Shown one piece after another: positions 33,185 through 45,735 of a stretch of 64,000 nucleotides of DNA. The position numbers and the translations under genes are program-made. The stretch comes from Cheiracanthium punctorium (Eukaryota > Arthropoda > Arachnida > Araneae > Cheiracanthiidae). The notes under the pieces are model-generated. The model saw only the letters and a program-made list of their open reading frames with translations. It was not told the DNA's origin and ran no database searches. The stretch lies in the NCBI GenBank assembly GCA_038373885.1, contig JAWZYV010002480.1, positions 248,001 through 312,000 of the forward strand, given 5' to 3'. Numbering within the stretch: position 1 is the stretch's first letter; the number at the start of each line of letters is the position of its first letter.

Positions 33185-36081
33185 GTAAAGTTTTTTTAAA
33201 GTATTTTTCATTAAAAAATATTTATATCCATATGCATAAATAAAGCATTGTTTACTAAAATTATGTGTTGATTCATTAACTGATTTTTATAATGTTACAA
33301 CTTTTATAGCATTTTTATGGTGGTTTATAAGTTTGGTGCGCTATTTTAGAAACGCGTTATTTCAATCGATGACTTCACGACACTCTTTTAAAAACACCCT
33401 GTAAGAGCAACTCCCAGAAAGAATTTCAATGTAACTTCGTTTTCAATTAAAGAAAATTCTACAGTCTATCCAGGGGTTGCGACAAAATTATACTCAAAAT
33501 AGGGGGTCGCGACAAAATTTTACCTAAATTAGGGGGTCGCAGATGAAAATAGTTTGCGCACCACTGTTCTAGCGGTTTGCGCAGTTTTCGGCTTGGCGCA
33601 ATTTACTGAGAGCTTAAGGAAATAATTTTTGAAAACAAGTGCAAAGGTTTTATCAGAATACAGCATTACATTTTAATGATCCGTGCAGAAATAATGCAGT
33701 TATTAAGGGATTTCAAGCGATCTATCTACAGAATTCTCGCCAATTGAGTACATTGATTTAAGTTGGGAGAATTTCGCCAAATTTCAAAAAATTGAAATCT
33801 TCGCATTTAGTACATCGGAGTAACGATGAATAAAACACATTATAATAGTTGATAATTTAAAAAATGTGGCTGTATTAAGGAATTCCATTTTTCAAATAAA
33901 TGCGTTCTACTTTCTGGCGGTCGAACCATTTCCCATATTGATTGATGCTAAGTCAATGCTTCGAATGATTCCCTGAAAAAACTCTTGCAAAATGGCATAT
34001 GTTGGCACTTTGGCGAGGCTTAGATTTGAAACTGGATTTTTATTGGAGACTGGTATATATAATAACACTGGTTATAGATAAACATGAATGTTGGTATGTG
34101 TGTATGAGGTTGAAAAACTCCAGCACCGTTTGACCGATCACCATGAAATTTGGTTCTCCTTATTCTTTTATCATGGAGAAGGTTTTTATGCTATCCGTTT
34201 TCCTCTAACTTGCATCTAGGTGGTGCAGAAGAACGTCGAATTCTATTCCGTTTAGCCGTTTGCTATGCGATTATCATCCAACCGATTTCGATGAAATTTG
34301 GTACACGTAGATATTAGAACACGGAGAATATTTTTCACTATCCAGTAACTTGCCGCTAAATGGCGCTGCAATGCATCAACTTCTATACCGTTCGCCCGAT
34401 CGTCATAAAATTTTATATACTTACACATTTGACCACGAAGAATATATTCTAACTGTGTTCCTTTTGATGTTACTTACCACTAGATGGCACTGCAATGCGT
34501 TATTATTTTAACTCGCCACTAGATGACGCTGCAGCAGGCCAAATTCTTGACCATTCAAACGGTCACTGTAAAAATCAGTATACATAGCTATTTGAACAAT
34601 GAGAATATTTTGGCGTTATCCATTTTGCTATAACTAGCCACGTGACAGCACTGTAGCAAATTATTACTTTAATTAACCACTAAATGGCGCTGCAGTGAAT
34701 CCCTTCTTGACTGTGCAACTGATTGCTATGAAAATAGGTATACAGAGATATTTGAACACGGGGAAGAGTTTATCGCTATCCATTTTCCTATAACTTGCCA
34801 CTACATGTCGCATCAACACATGGACTTCAGGACTATCCAGTCGATCATCATGAAAATTCTTATACATCGATATCTGAATGTGTAGAATATTTTCGCTGTA
34901 TCCGTTTTGCTAAAACTCACCAGTAGATTGCGCTACGCCGCATCGCCTTCTGCACCGTACAAACGATTGCCTTGAAATTCGGTATGCATGATTATTGAAC
35001 TCAATATAATGCGATATCCATTTTGCTATATCTCTTTATTACAATAAATAGTAATCACCACAAATCATAATATCAAAAAGTCCATTCATTCCCGTGTGAA
35101 GAACGGGTACTTCAGCTAGTGTTAAAATAGAATGAATAATTCAGAATGTTTGTGGGGTGTGCGATACTCACACCTGTTTCGTATTTTGTGGTGAGGTGTT
35201 TTTTGTAACAGAAGGGTCAGAAAGCTATTTGTCTATGATCTGTGATAAAATATAGAAATTTTCACTTGTATTGCTCTGTATTCTTCCAGATTTGAAGTGA
35301 GATAGACAAAAAGATAAAAATTTATGCTTGAAGTTTAGCATCTGTATTTAATATTGTCAGTTAGATATATCACATAAGTACCACCTGCACAAGTAGTATT
35401 GGTCACTATTGGTTAAATCTGAACTAGCTACAGTATCTTACTTGAAACTCATAGTAATTTTTTTTTTCTTACCTAACTTAAGTACATCAATAATTATGTT
35501 ACAGTTCAAAATTTATTTCAAGTAACTTGAAACAAAATATTTAAATATAAAAAAGAAGGTTATAGTATTGAGGCATTTACCAAAGTAAAATGCATCTATG
35601 CTCATGAAATTTTTTCCGAAAGTCTGAAAAAAGTCAGAAATTTAATAGACACCCTGCTACAGGGAAAAATTAGAGGGAAGAGTTGTTGTTCTTGTCATGT
35701 AATTTAATCTGTAAATATAAATCAATGCAGGGAGAAATACCTAGTGGGTGATAAGCAAAATTCCCTTTTAAACTGTACAGTGAAAGAATGCAATAGGATG
35801 TTGAAAAAAATTCCCTTTTTTCTCAACAGAAGTGTCCCTTTTCTCAATAGGAAGTGCCTTTTGATAAATTCCCCCTGCCTCTTTTGAAAAGAAATACAAA
35901 TACTATCTGACTCATTCTTGCCAATTTTTCACAAAAACATCTCATCTGCAAAGCCTTAGTAGATAACGAACTTCAATAAAATGTTTTTTTGTCATGTAGT
36001 GGACCAGTCATTAAATTTGTCTATGGTTTTTATTGCTTATTTTAAATTAAAGATGCTAAATATTTTATCTTTTTAATTTAG

Positions 36082-36211
36082 ACTGATGAAGAGAAAAGCA
36101 AAGGTCTTCCGATTGTGATGCCAGCATTTGATCGTGCCAAATGTAGTATACCCAAATCACAAATGGGATTTACAGATTATTTTGTAAATGACATGTTTGA
36201 TGCTTGGGATG
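36082..36211 (+). CDS. PDE8: PDE8 exon: substrate-glutamine region
   Basis: It encodes [18 protein letters not shown], then [21 protein letters not shown]. The Gln (36160-36162) in KSQMGF is the invariant glutamine that contacts the nucleotide base in PDEs. The acceptor is AATTTAG and the donor GTGAGT at 36212. The exon ends one base into an Ala codon that the last exon completes, reproducing the family's DAWDAF junction. Confidence 0.94.
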
Positions 36212-37403
36212 GTGAGTACCAAATCTAAAATTATTTGATATGCAAAAAATAGCTTTGAAAACCAAACCAAACCAACAAAGATTCTTCATTTAATCAAAGA
36301 TTTAACCTTTTGCCTGAATTTCCTTAACAGCCAAACTATTGCAATGGGTAGATATTTTTGCTTTACTTGAGTTGGCTGTAAAAATCAATTTCCAGATTTT
36401 TTTTTAAATTGCAAAAGCACTTGATTTTACATCATTGGCTCCCACGCATCAAAGATGCATGAGATTGAAGCAAAACATTTCAGCAAAACAGAAAAAAAAT
36501 AATATATATATATATATATATATACATTTGTTGATGGAAATATGATTTTTTTATATAAATCATACAAGAGTCGGTTCAGAGATCATATGAGGGTTTTTAG
36601 AAACTACCCCCCCTACAGTTTCTCAAAAATTTACACAAATAAAAGATAATTTTCTTGTATCAGTTTAATAGCTAAGTCAGCAGTTTCTCCCAAAAACATA
36701 TTTATAAGGCATCAAATATAAAACTTCAGTAAATATTTGATGAAATAATAAAAAACTTTGTAAAATAACATCCCATAAAAGTTTCTTAAATTCCCTGTCC
36801 CTTTCTTCAGGTGAATGATTGCCACCGATTAAAATCAAGAAATTTTTTTGATCAAAACAGCGTATGGCCATTTAAGTAACCTTTATGGTGTTATTTTACA
36901 AAGTTTTTTATTATTTTATGTTTTAAACACCAGTTATTGTGAGTGCTTTTGTTTTCTTTTGTTGTTAAAAATTTGGTGTCTTATTCTAGGGATGCACCAT
37001 ATATCTGGAAAATATCCCATATCTGCCTAATTTTTCATATCCAAAAAACTGTCAACTATCAATATCACAATCACTGGATATCTGATTTCTCTGCCAGATA
37101 TCTGGCTCTACTACATAAGCTCTATCAATAGTCCACAAAGTCTGTATTTTTAAAATCAAAATTACTTACTAATATTTTCTTCTTCATGACATTATTATTA
37201 CTACATACAGTTTTTTAAAAATGTTTTAAATATTCTATTGTGATTTCCTTTCGAATTTTAAATCGCAACCACCGCGAACATTAGCTTTTGTTTGAAATTA
37301 ATGAGAAACCAGAACTTTATTCTCAGACTGTAAAATAAAATTTAAATTTTTAATTTAAATATGACTGTATATTAATTTTCTTTCTTTCTTTTAAGTTAAA
37401 CAA
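36212..37403. other. PDE8 intron 8, first part
   Basis: AT-rich with a TA run. A TAGGGATGCACC motif at 36989-37000 looks like one end of a hAT-type element, and several GGATATCTG/CAGATATCTGG blocks follow it. I found no partner end, so no element is called. Confidence 0.35.
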
Positions 37404-37855
37404 TTAACTCTTTTAGTGCCGTGCGAAAGCGGATGCCTGTGCGAAGAGAACCAGAAGAATTTGACTATTTTACTAAGGCTTGGAAAAATGCTCATAAAAA
37501 ACAAACTAAAAAGGATATTTAAAAAATTCAAAGTGCAGCGTAACTATCATAAACAGATTGCAATTACAGTCCCAAGAAATTATCCCGTATCGAGCTTCTA
37601 CCTTATCACTCTAGTATATATAGTGGTTCGGCACCAACTAGCAGAAAACATAAAAAAAGTTCAATAAATATTTTTTTTAACTGCAGTGCAATGAATTTGA
37701 ACAATTTATAGTGTTTTATAAAGTTATTTTGAAATACAGAACTCTTGTGATGCATATAATAGGTGCCAATGCTTGCACAACGATATATCATCGTTGACAC
37801 TTTTTGAAAGAGTAGCGAACAACGACATATCGTCCTTCAGCACTAAAAGGGTTAA
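37404..37855. mobile_element. piggyBac-like MITE, 452 bp
   Basis: TTAACTCTTTTAGTGCCGTG at the left and GCACTAAAAGGGTTAA at the right are inverted. Each is bounded by TTAA, the piggyBac target. A short open frame inside (37416-37667) shows no transposase motif I can recognise. Confidence 0.75.
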
Positions 37856-38233
37856 ACAGTTCTATTTATATTTTTGTTTTTTAACTTGTATATTAAAAAA
37901 ACTTTATACTTATTCAGGGTGGCCCCCAAACTATCATTTTCCGATTTCCCGATATTCCCAGTCATTCCAGGTTCAAATACACTGACTACTTTTTGTGAAT
38001 TTCCTATATTTTTATAACTTTGAGTTAACTTTTCACATAAACTAGGGAAAAAGCAGAATTGGAATAAGCCTCTGTAATTTGCTTGATCAGAATTAAAATG
38101 CATTTTGATTCAGAATTTGCATCTTAAACTGTTTTTCGTAGACAAGCATACAACATTAACAACACTGTTAATTTTGCAGGAACAACTTTAAAATATCAAT
38201 AACAAAAAATTTAAAAATACCTGAAATTCCTTT

Positions 38234-38390
38234 TTAACTAACACTTTCGAAGGCTGTTTCACCTCTAGCTTCAGTCTCACTGTCGTAAACTAATCTTCTT
38301 TCATTTAAAATCACTTTCCAACTTGGATCTATTTGGGCATGCATGGTATCATTGATGGTGCCATCTGTTGTTAAACCTCCAATGCCATAA
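38234..38390 (-). pseudogene. Penelope-like element C-terminal relic (second family)
   Basis: On the - strand the sequence reads GLTTDGTINDTMHAQIDPSW, then VILNERRLVYDSETEARGE and stop. The first part matches TTDGAVNDMTHAQIDPGW of the element at 9081-10148, but the tail is different, so it belongs to another PLE family. Only the last ~50 codons remain. Confidence 0.7.
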
Positions 38391-40131
38391 GAAATTTATT
38401 TTTTAAAAAAAAAAAAAGAAATATACTTAATATTTCATAATTTTTTTTTCTTTTAATTGCTCCTCACCTTACGTTGTAATTTTATCAATTATGTGTTTTG
38501 TATTTATATATTTTTTCTATAAAAGTTACTGAAACTTTAACACTTTTTAGAAATATATATTATATAAATGATTTTACTGCATTTGTGTTTTCGAAGTTTC
38601 ATATTCACATGTTATTTTCTGCTTGGTGTCCCAAATTTAACTTTGCGAGTGATTTCTTCTCTTTTACAATTTTGCCACTAATTGTGATTTCTTGGTAACT
38701 TAACCTCACTAAAGTATTATATGTACCATAGGCATGAGTTCTTACTTTTAAAAAAAATTTAATCGCCTTTATTATTAATTTTCTTGCCCGAAAATGGTCG
38801 CCCTTCTTTGGTACTAAAAAAACAGCACTTAAAGTCCATCAAAGGCTGAATCTCTGCCAGTTTCTTCATAGCTAATAAAATTCCTCCTCGGTCATTTGCG
38901 CATGTCCACTTGAATCTCATAGTCATAGTCTTTATTAGTCTCCGAAATAAGCCTGTTGTCACTCACACATCATAAGCCTGCCGTCATTCACCTGTCAAAA
39001 TTGCATCACCCTCACTGCAGTCCATAGCATTGCTGACCCTTGAATGCTTTTATTATCAACGCTGCCGGAATATCCGTCTATATGTCCTTTATCCACTGCG
39101 AAATCGCTACTAAATCAACTTCTTTAACTTATATTAATATCCGCGTGGGCAGAAGACGCTAGGTGTCAAACAAACGCAGCTGACTTCCAGGGTAATCAGG
39201 GCAAAGTCTATGTAAGAGCTAACAAAAAAAAAAAAAAAAAACATTTCTCTTCGACCAACTGCAGCTGAATCTTATTGCATTGTGTGATCCCCCATCGGAG
39301 AATCGGAAAAGCAATCAACGCTGCATTTTTACTATCGGCTTATACTTGGGTTCTTTATTTTTTACTAATATTTTGAGTAAAGTTATAGGTTCTGCTGATG
39401 CAGTATGCCCCTGCTGTTCACAGGGGTTACGTTCCTTCTTCTCTTGTGAATACCGAAAATCCACGAATTATTCATGCAGCTTTCAAGTGCCTCTGTATAA
39501 TATTATAAACGAAAAGATGCAGGGCATTTTGGTGGCACTATAGGGCATAAATAATACAGGAGTACAGTAGTAATTATCTAACACACCAAAAACTTGAATT
39601 CAAAATTACTTCAATTTAAAATTACATATTTACCAGTCATACTGTATCATATCTTTTTTCTGTTTTATTTTTTATTAACTGACATTGTTATTTTAAAATT
39701 ATTTACTAGTTTGGATAAATATGAGCTTTTTCTGCTAAAAAATGGCCTAAGAAATTCACGACATTGCTGAAATTTCAAGAAAAAAGGATTCTTGCTACAA
39801 AAGTAAATTTTCTGCTACAAAAATATACTTCACATGATCCAATTTTTTTTTCTTTTGCTGCTACAAATATTATTATGTCAGTAGATCCCTGATAATGAAT
39901 GATTCAAATTTATACAGACCAAATTGTTGTTTTAGAAATCAACATTGGGAAATTTATTTGCACTCAAATACTTTCTTCAGTGGGTTTACTTTCTTCTTAC
40001 GTTATCCGAAAAAATAATTATTATTAATTTTAATTTCAATTAAATTATACTTAAAATAGTTTTTTAAAATATAGGTCTAAAATACTCAAATATTTTTTTA
40101 AAATACCGATAAAAACCTATAAATTCAAAGT

Positions 40132-40310
40132 TCAAGGCAGAAGTGCCTTCACCAGTTCTGCTCTCTCATCGCTGCCGCCAATGTTTCCCTCTTGGTCAAG
40201 TACCACGTGGCACCTTCTTTCATCAATAGGAGTGTGTGGTATGTCATTAACAGCTTCGTGTGTAGAGATTATTTCAACTTCTCCACAGTAAAATCCGTAA
40301 CTTTTATTTT
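40132..40310 (-). pseudogene. Penelope-like element C-terminal relic (third family)
   Basis: The - strand encodes VEIISTHEAVNDIPHTPIDE, similar in pattern to the PLE C-terminal IITTDGAVNDMTHAQID block. It continues RRCHVVLDQEGNIGGSDERA to a stop at 40132-40134. It sits about 370 bp upstream of the last PDE8 exon. Confidence 0.55.
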
Positions 40311-40684
40311 GATTAGCTATCTTTTCAATGTTGCTTAGATCTTTAGTTATGTTTTCTTTTTGTAAGAAGAAAACCTAAAGAAAATTAATCTTGTTATCTC
40401 TGGAGAAAGACGTAAGAAATTTTATTGGTGTAATGATATGATAATATTTTTAATCACATTTATTTTATGCTTATTTACTATATTGACTGTCCATAATTTC
40501 TTTTAAAATATTTAATTTCTATAATATATTATTGATCAGTGGAACTTACTGCTTCAATTTAGATCTATTACATAACAATGTTGTTTCACTTTTTTATAGT
40601 GTAACAGTGCAGAATGAATTTGTGTGTATGAATAGTATTGTTTGTATATATGTTTGTAAATAGAATATACTGTTTAAATTTTAG

Positions 40685-40803
40685 CATTCTGTGATGTACC
40701 TGAGCTCATTGAACACATTAAAATAAATTATGAATATTGGAAACAACAAGAAGCTCAAAAACAAAAAGAACTTGAAGCACGGGGAAAAAACAATACTAGT
40801 TGA
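40685..40803 (+). CDS. PDE8: PDE8 last coding exon and stop
   Basis: Two bases complete Ala, then FCDVPELIEHIKINYEYWK follows, matching the C-terminal helix of PDE8 ('AFVDLPDLMQHLDNNFKYWK'). A charged Gln/Lys/Glu-rich tail ends at TGA (40801-40803). The acceptor is AATTTTAG before 40685. Across all nine exons the coding length is 1335 nt, an exact multiple of three, with no internal stop. This supports a functional gene and these boundaries. Confidence 0.92.
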
Positions 40804-41308
40804 AATTACCATATGTGACTACAGCTACTTCTTCATTACAGGGGTGAATGAAAAAAACTCTGCTTTGGTTTTACTGTCATTATTTTGAAAGACAATTACA
40901 TTTATGAAGTATGTAGGCTCAAGTAATGTGTTGTTATACTGGCTTCCTATTCTAATATGATCAAACAAAGACATTTTCAAAATGATTTTAGAAGTTGTTA
41001 TAAACTTGTGTGGTGTGAAAGTTCTGGTCTTCAATAGCAACTAAGTTACAATATTTTCTTTTTTCATCAATAAGTTATTCTGAAAGATGGGAGGATAAAA
41101 AAGATCATATACCATATCTGATTTGTTGTATCTATATTTCAGAATATTCATTTTATTAGTTTTGTATGTTTATATTCTGAACCTAAAAAGTATCAGTGTT
41201 TGCTATCACATGCATTTTTATGTTTTAAGTTTATTTTTATAATTGTTGGCAGTATTCATAAGCTTAATTTTTTAATCCAATATTGTTCATTAATTAAAAT
41301 AAAAGTTT

Positions 41309-41342
<34 letters not shown>

Positions 41343-43965
41343 GGTAGTTGAAAACAAAAACTTTTTCAATTGATTTTTTAAGTTTGTTGTTGTTGTTTGT
41401 TTGTTTGCTGACTTTTTTAATTAATAAATGTATTTATTATTATCATAAAATGATTTTAATAATTATTCTGTTGGAGTTATTGCTTGCTTTAAAGTACTTA
41501 CTCTGTTGCATTAATGTCGGCATTTTCAGTTTATTCTGATTGTTTAGGTGGATTGAAAATTAAATGAAATTGTGTTCTAAAATGTTCAGAAAACCCAGTA
41601 ATGTGTTTTTAAAACAAAACTGCTTGATGTTTAAAAAAAAGAGAGAGAGAGAGAGAAACATTGTTATATCTTAAGTGCATGCTTGTTAGTTTTAGAAAAT
41701 GAAAAAATATTTATACTAATATATGAAAACAGTTTATATGTAACCTATTATCAATCTTGAATATGTAGTTTGCTATGAGATTTAAATTTTTATTTAAAAC
41801 AAACAAAACAAAAAAAGGAAATTCTAATATTTAAATCATATATTTTATTAATCAATAGTGTTTTTATGCTGTTGTGGTGATATGATTGTTGATACTAAAA
41901 TTCTTCAACAAATACTACCACTTTGAAAAATTTCCCTTTCAATTACATTTACTACATTGAATCATAAAGCGACTGGTGCTGTAAGATATCATTGAATTTT
42001 TTTACCTTCCTTAATATGCATTTTGCTGAAAAGTATACTGATTTTTATTATGAGATGTGTTCAATGCATGTTAACTAAAATTCACTGGCTGACATCTTGT
42101 ACTAATTCATTAAGTAAACATTGTACAGATTTGAAAATAGATTAGTTGAAATTAAACACTGAGCTTAATTTTCTACGTAGATAAAATATTTGTAAAAAAA
42201 TTAAATATGCTTCCAAATAATACCAATACTTTACCAGGAAATATTGCTATACAATATAAATTTTATATCAGCTTAGCGATAAAATAGTCTCCATTTTTTT
42301 TAAATAAAATGGATGCTTTGAAAATCATTGAATCATTAAGTAAATATATTCCAATTAATTTTTTGTTTGAATATGAGATAACTTCATTTATTTTTTGAGT
42401 AAAACTTTAGGCTGAGTTAGTGCATTTGAATGAAAAATAACAGCTTTGAGAAATGTAAAAATAATTTTTTTTAAATAATTATTTTAATTTTCTTTGAAAA
42501 GTTAAATTATGAAGATTCAATTAGCTGTAATGGAGGAAAATGCATATTTATTGCATATGATTTTTATAAAATTATTTTTTAGTTCATATTTTTACACAAT
42601 AAAATGTAAAACCATAAATTAGGAGAATTGCACTTTTAGCTAATTCAGTTTGTATTGTGTATTGAAGTGTGCACAAAATGTTATATTTCAGAAAGTCAGG
42701 TTTTTTTTTTTTTTTTGTAGCAGTAGTAGTAGTACATTGTATTTAACAAGTATTTGTATCTGTACACCAATCCAGTCTTATGTAGAGTTATATATTTTAT
42801 GCATTTTTATAAGTTAGTGTTTTTTCTGTGCCAGTTAGTTCTAGTCCTATTTGTATTTATAGTTAGTTGACCTAGATTAATGTTTACACAACATTATGTT
42901 TAAAAGAAAACTAACAGGTTGTTTCTGGGCGTTATGTTGGAAACTGCACTATCTTTGAATGGAGTTTTATTATTGTTGTTATATGTATATATTAACAAGT
43001 TTTAAAATGTAAATTGTTGTTAAGCCAGTTGTAAACTTATTCAAGATACATTAATGTGACATTTTTCTCACTTTTAGAAACCAAATTCAGATATAAATTG
43101 TTCATGCTGTTTATTTGTTTGCTGTAAGTATATGTATACATTTGTTAAGTATATTTAAGGTTGATAGCAACATGAATTTATGCATGTGTGAAGTTCGCTC
43201 ATACTTTGCTGTGAAAAAAATATATATATCTATACTATGTAAATGTTGTGCAATAATGTAAATGTTGTAAAGTTGTTCCTACTTAAATGTCCTCAAAATG
43301 TTCTGTCACCTCGATATTTTTGTAAGCATAAATGTAAAATATATGCTGTGTCATTCTTCATGGGGGAGAGTGTTATTCAAGGCATTGGTATTTTTCACAT
43401 ACTTTTTCACTGTGTAATTTTCATTCTCGGGCATATGCATTAGAGTATATATGGTTTCTTCTATGAGAAATACAAGTGAATCTTATTTTGTTAAGTCTGG
43501 CTGCTAATTTTTAATAGCTTAAATAAGAGTGTCAACACTTACAATATTTTCTAAAGTTTTGATTTAACATAATGTTAGTGATTTCTAGTCCATAGTAATT
43601 CTATCTCTATAATTTGCTAAAATTATTTTAGTTGTGCATAAGTTCTGCAGTATTCCAAAGAAAGAATTCCGTATTGTATAGGTACTGTCGAGTAGTGATA
43701 TGTAAAAATTAATTATCTTATGGCCTTAAAATATTTTTGGAAAAATAATGAAAAGCCAACTTATCTAAAGTTTATTGACAAAGCCTGTAAAATGTTGCAT
43801 AAAACTATAAAGTGTTGAAATGCTAAGTGCAGCTTTGTCATTAAAATACTATTTTAAATGTTTTTTCAATACAAATTTAGTCAAAACTAAATATATGTTT
43901 GAACTTATATATGCTGCTTTATTTTAATCTTCAGCATTTTTATTGCTCCTTTAATTTGTTTATTA
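40804..43965 (+). other. PDE8 3' UTR and AT-rich flank
   Basis: This is very AT-rich sequence with no credible coding potential. It holds several T runs, a GA repeat near 41641-41657 and many ATTTA and TGTA-type motifs. I see no clear transposon. Part or all may be 3' UTR, depending on which poly(A) signal is used. Confidence 0.4.
41298..41303 (+). promoter_or_regulatory. Candidate PDE8 polyadenylation signal
   Basis: AATAAA lies 495 nt after the PDE8 stop and is followed by a T-rich tract from 41311 to 41342, as expected for a downstream element. Another AATAAA at 42598-42603 also precedes a long T run (42702 onward), so a longer alternative 3' UTR is possible. Confidence 0.5.
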
Positions 43966-45735
43966 CTAGCTGTGTACCCGTCCTTCTTATTGGAGGAAAC
44001 AGATATTTTTCTAGCACGCAGGATAAAAATTTATTCAATCAGAGCAAAACTATCGAATCGTTTCACTTGTAACCTGGCATTATGATAGTCAAGTAAAAAA
44101 AAAAAAAAAAACTTTGTGGAAATTTGCAATAGTTTGTTTCTCTAACATTTAGAGTTTTACGCACAACAGACGAAATTATTTAAGTATTAGCTCGTTGACC
44201 ATTTCCCTATATTTTTTACTCTGTGATTAAGTGTCAAAAATGAACGAAAACAATTTCATTGATTGCCAGATTACACTCGACAAAAGGAAAATAAAGCATC
44301 AAATTTTCAGCATTTGATATCCTGCCGATAATATTGTGGTATTGAACTTCTGAGGGAATAACTATTTTTGTAGTTTCTTTTTGCATCAAAAAAGAATTTT
44401 TATTTGAAATTTAAAAGTAAATTATTTTTAATCATGAGTTAATGTTGAATGATAAGCATCATCTATGAAACTATAGCTCTTGAAATGGTTCCAAATTTTC
44501 CGATAATAACCTACCCCCAATCTCTACCTCTGAAAGGGGTCAAATGCATATGCTCCTCTAAATAATTTGGATTTACCAACATTTCTTTAATGGCCTTCAT
44601 CGAAATGTTACCATGCATAAATAAATTGCAAAATAGAATAGAAAGATAAATCTGATTCCTTTTAAAGCACCATCAAGTTAATGTTCTAGCTATTTTATTT
44701 TGATGTCTGAGAACTCTAAGAGTGTGCATTCCCAGCAAATCAGAAATGGTAATCTAGTAAGATTCCGCAAATGACATGACAGAAGGAAGTGATTTCACAT
44801 TGTATTTTGTTTTGTATCGGAGTTTGTTATTCCTAAGCTAACCACAATACCAACAGATTCACTTGGATTCCAATTTGCTGCAAATAACTGCTTTGGTCCC
44901 GCAAAAAAAAAGATGATCTATCAATGTTGCTAATTTCAGTGAGATATTCCAAACTAACTGAAATTCTATAAGTTATGAAATTATTTTGTGTCTGATATAA
45001 TTTTTGCCTCAGAGATGATTAAGTTAAATTGGTTTTGAAAGCAAATCATTGAACTCGTGAAAGATGTTTGAAACTGTAACAGTTTTTGCCAATTGCGTAG
45101 TTTTTATGTTAAAGCCTTTTAATGAATTAATCGGGTTTTATGTTTTAATGCATCTTTACAATCAGGGCATCAAAATGATGTCAATTTCACCTGCAATATC
45201 TAACTTGAATTGGTGAAAGAAAAAGAAAGTAATAATCTCACGCTTTTTACTGATCTACTTTTATCGGATATTGTGGATGTTTATTTCACTCGTAGAGCAA
45301 ATTTTACTATCTAATGCATTTTCAAAGTCATGACATTCAAATGACGTCAGTTTCTTCCACGAAATCTAGCTTAAATTATTGAAAGGAAAATAGTTAATGT
45401 CATGTTTTTCACTGATCTCTTTTTATCAGATATAAACAGCTTTGTATGTTGAAGGTGAGTCACGTAACTCCTTAAATTACAAAGATTTGATTATCTGATC
45501 ACATGAAATGAAACTACTTATTACAATTATACAGATTTGTGTGGTTTAACCTTAAAACGTTATTGCGAAGGTGTAAATATTTTCTTCGATACATGTGCAT
45601 ATTATTGTTGTACCATGATGTTATATATATAAACCTTCCTTGAAAAGTTATCTAACTGATGGTGAAAGCTGCATCAAAATCTGTTGTGCGGTTTAGGAGT
45701 TGGTGGATACCTCAGACAGTTTTATACTATGTAGA
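43966..45735 (-). mobile_element. Helitron-like element (minus orientation)
   Basis: Read on the - strand, the 3' end is GGACGGGTACACAGCTAG followed by T, matching a Helitron CTAG terminus. The 5' end begins TCTACATAGTATAAAACTG. Degenerate internal repeats (TGATCTACTTTTATC, ATGACGTCAGTTTC) occur near 45170-45430. The 5' flank is T, not A, so that edge is uncertain. Confidence 0.6.

Larger units (their letters stand above)
26497..33566. mobile_element. hAT element (Charlie-like termini) with nested copia
   Basis: The ends CAGCGGTGCGCAAAC and GTTTGCGCACCACTG are inverted repeats with one mismatch. TTCTAGCG flanks both ends (26489-26496 and 33567-33574), a perfect 8-bp duplication. The second Helitron copy carries the unoccupied site (TTCTAGCGGTTTGC near 60030). 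GGGGGTCGCGA-type blocks near both termini resemble hAT-Charlie elements. Excluding the copia it is about 740 bp and non-autonomous. Confidence 0.93.
25971..35119 (+). mobile_element. Helitron family 1, copy in PDE8 intron 7 (interrupted)
   Basis: It starts TCTTATAAATAAAAATG after A and ends with a CCCGT...ACGGG hairpin, TACTTCAG, CTAG before T, the textbook Helitron 3' end. Without the nested hAT element and its duplication it is 2071 bp, close to the 2086 bp of the second copy at 59508-61593. The 34130-35060 part is a series of degenerate repeats built on 'TATCCATTTTGCTATAACT' and 'CCACTAGATGGCGCTGCA'. No RepHel coding. Confidence 0.92.
25796..35656. mobile_element. Unclassified TIR element, copy 2, outermost shell of the nest
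   Basis: The left end CAGGCTGTCTACC and right end TAGACACCCTG match copy 1 in inverted orientation, including the inner AAAGTCTGG-type and TGCATTTTACTT blocks. CTACA occurs directly outside both ends (25791-25795 and 35657-35661), a perfect 5-bp duplication although the ends are almost 10 kb apart. The interior is filled by the Helitron at 25971-35119. Confidence 0.85.
958..41303 (+). other. PDE8: PDE8 gene body, 3' portion (9 exons, 8 introns)
   Basis: The gene product hydrolyses cAMP to 5'-AMP; PDE8 enzymes are high-affinity, cAMP-specific and insensitive to common inhibitors (family knowledge). Intron sizes are 10288, 96, 620, 3996, 5943, 2560, 10535 and 4473 nt. All use GT-AG boundaries. 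Apart from introns 2 and 3, every intron is expanded by transposons. All four catalytic signature motifs are intact and sit in separate exons. No promoter is visible because the 5' part is outside the window. Confidence 0.88.

Noticed and set aside
36989..37000. TAGGGATGCACC as a hAT terminus
   Set aside because: Only one end is visible; the partner was not found, so no element was called.
37416..37667. 83-codon frame in the piggyBac-like MITE
   Set aside because: No piggyBac transposase motif is visible and the element is too short; probably chance.
39410..39480. CAGGGGTTACGTTCCTTCTT motif resembling a DNA-transposon end
   Set aside because: No inverted partner or target duplication was found nearby.
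41348..41539. Small hydrophobic open frame in the PDE8 3' flank
   Set aside because: T-rich sequence gives Phe/Leu/Ile runs by chance; no start context or conservation can be seen.
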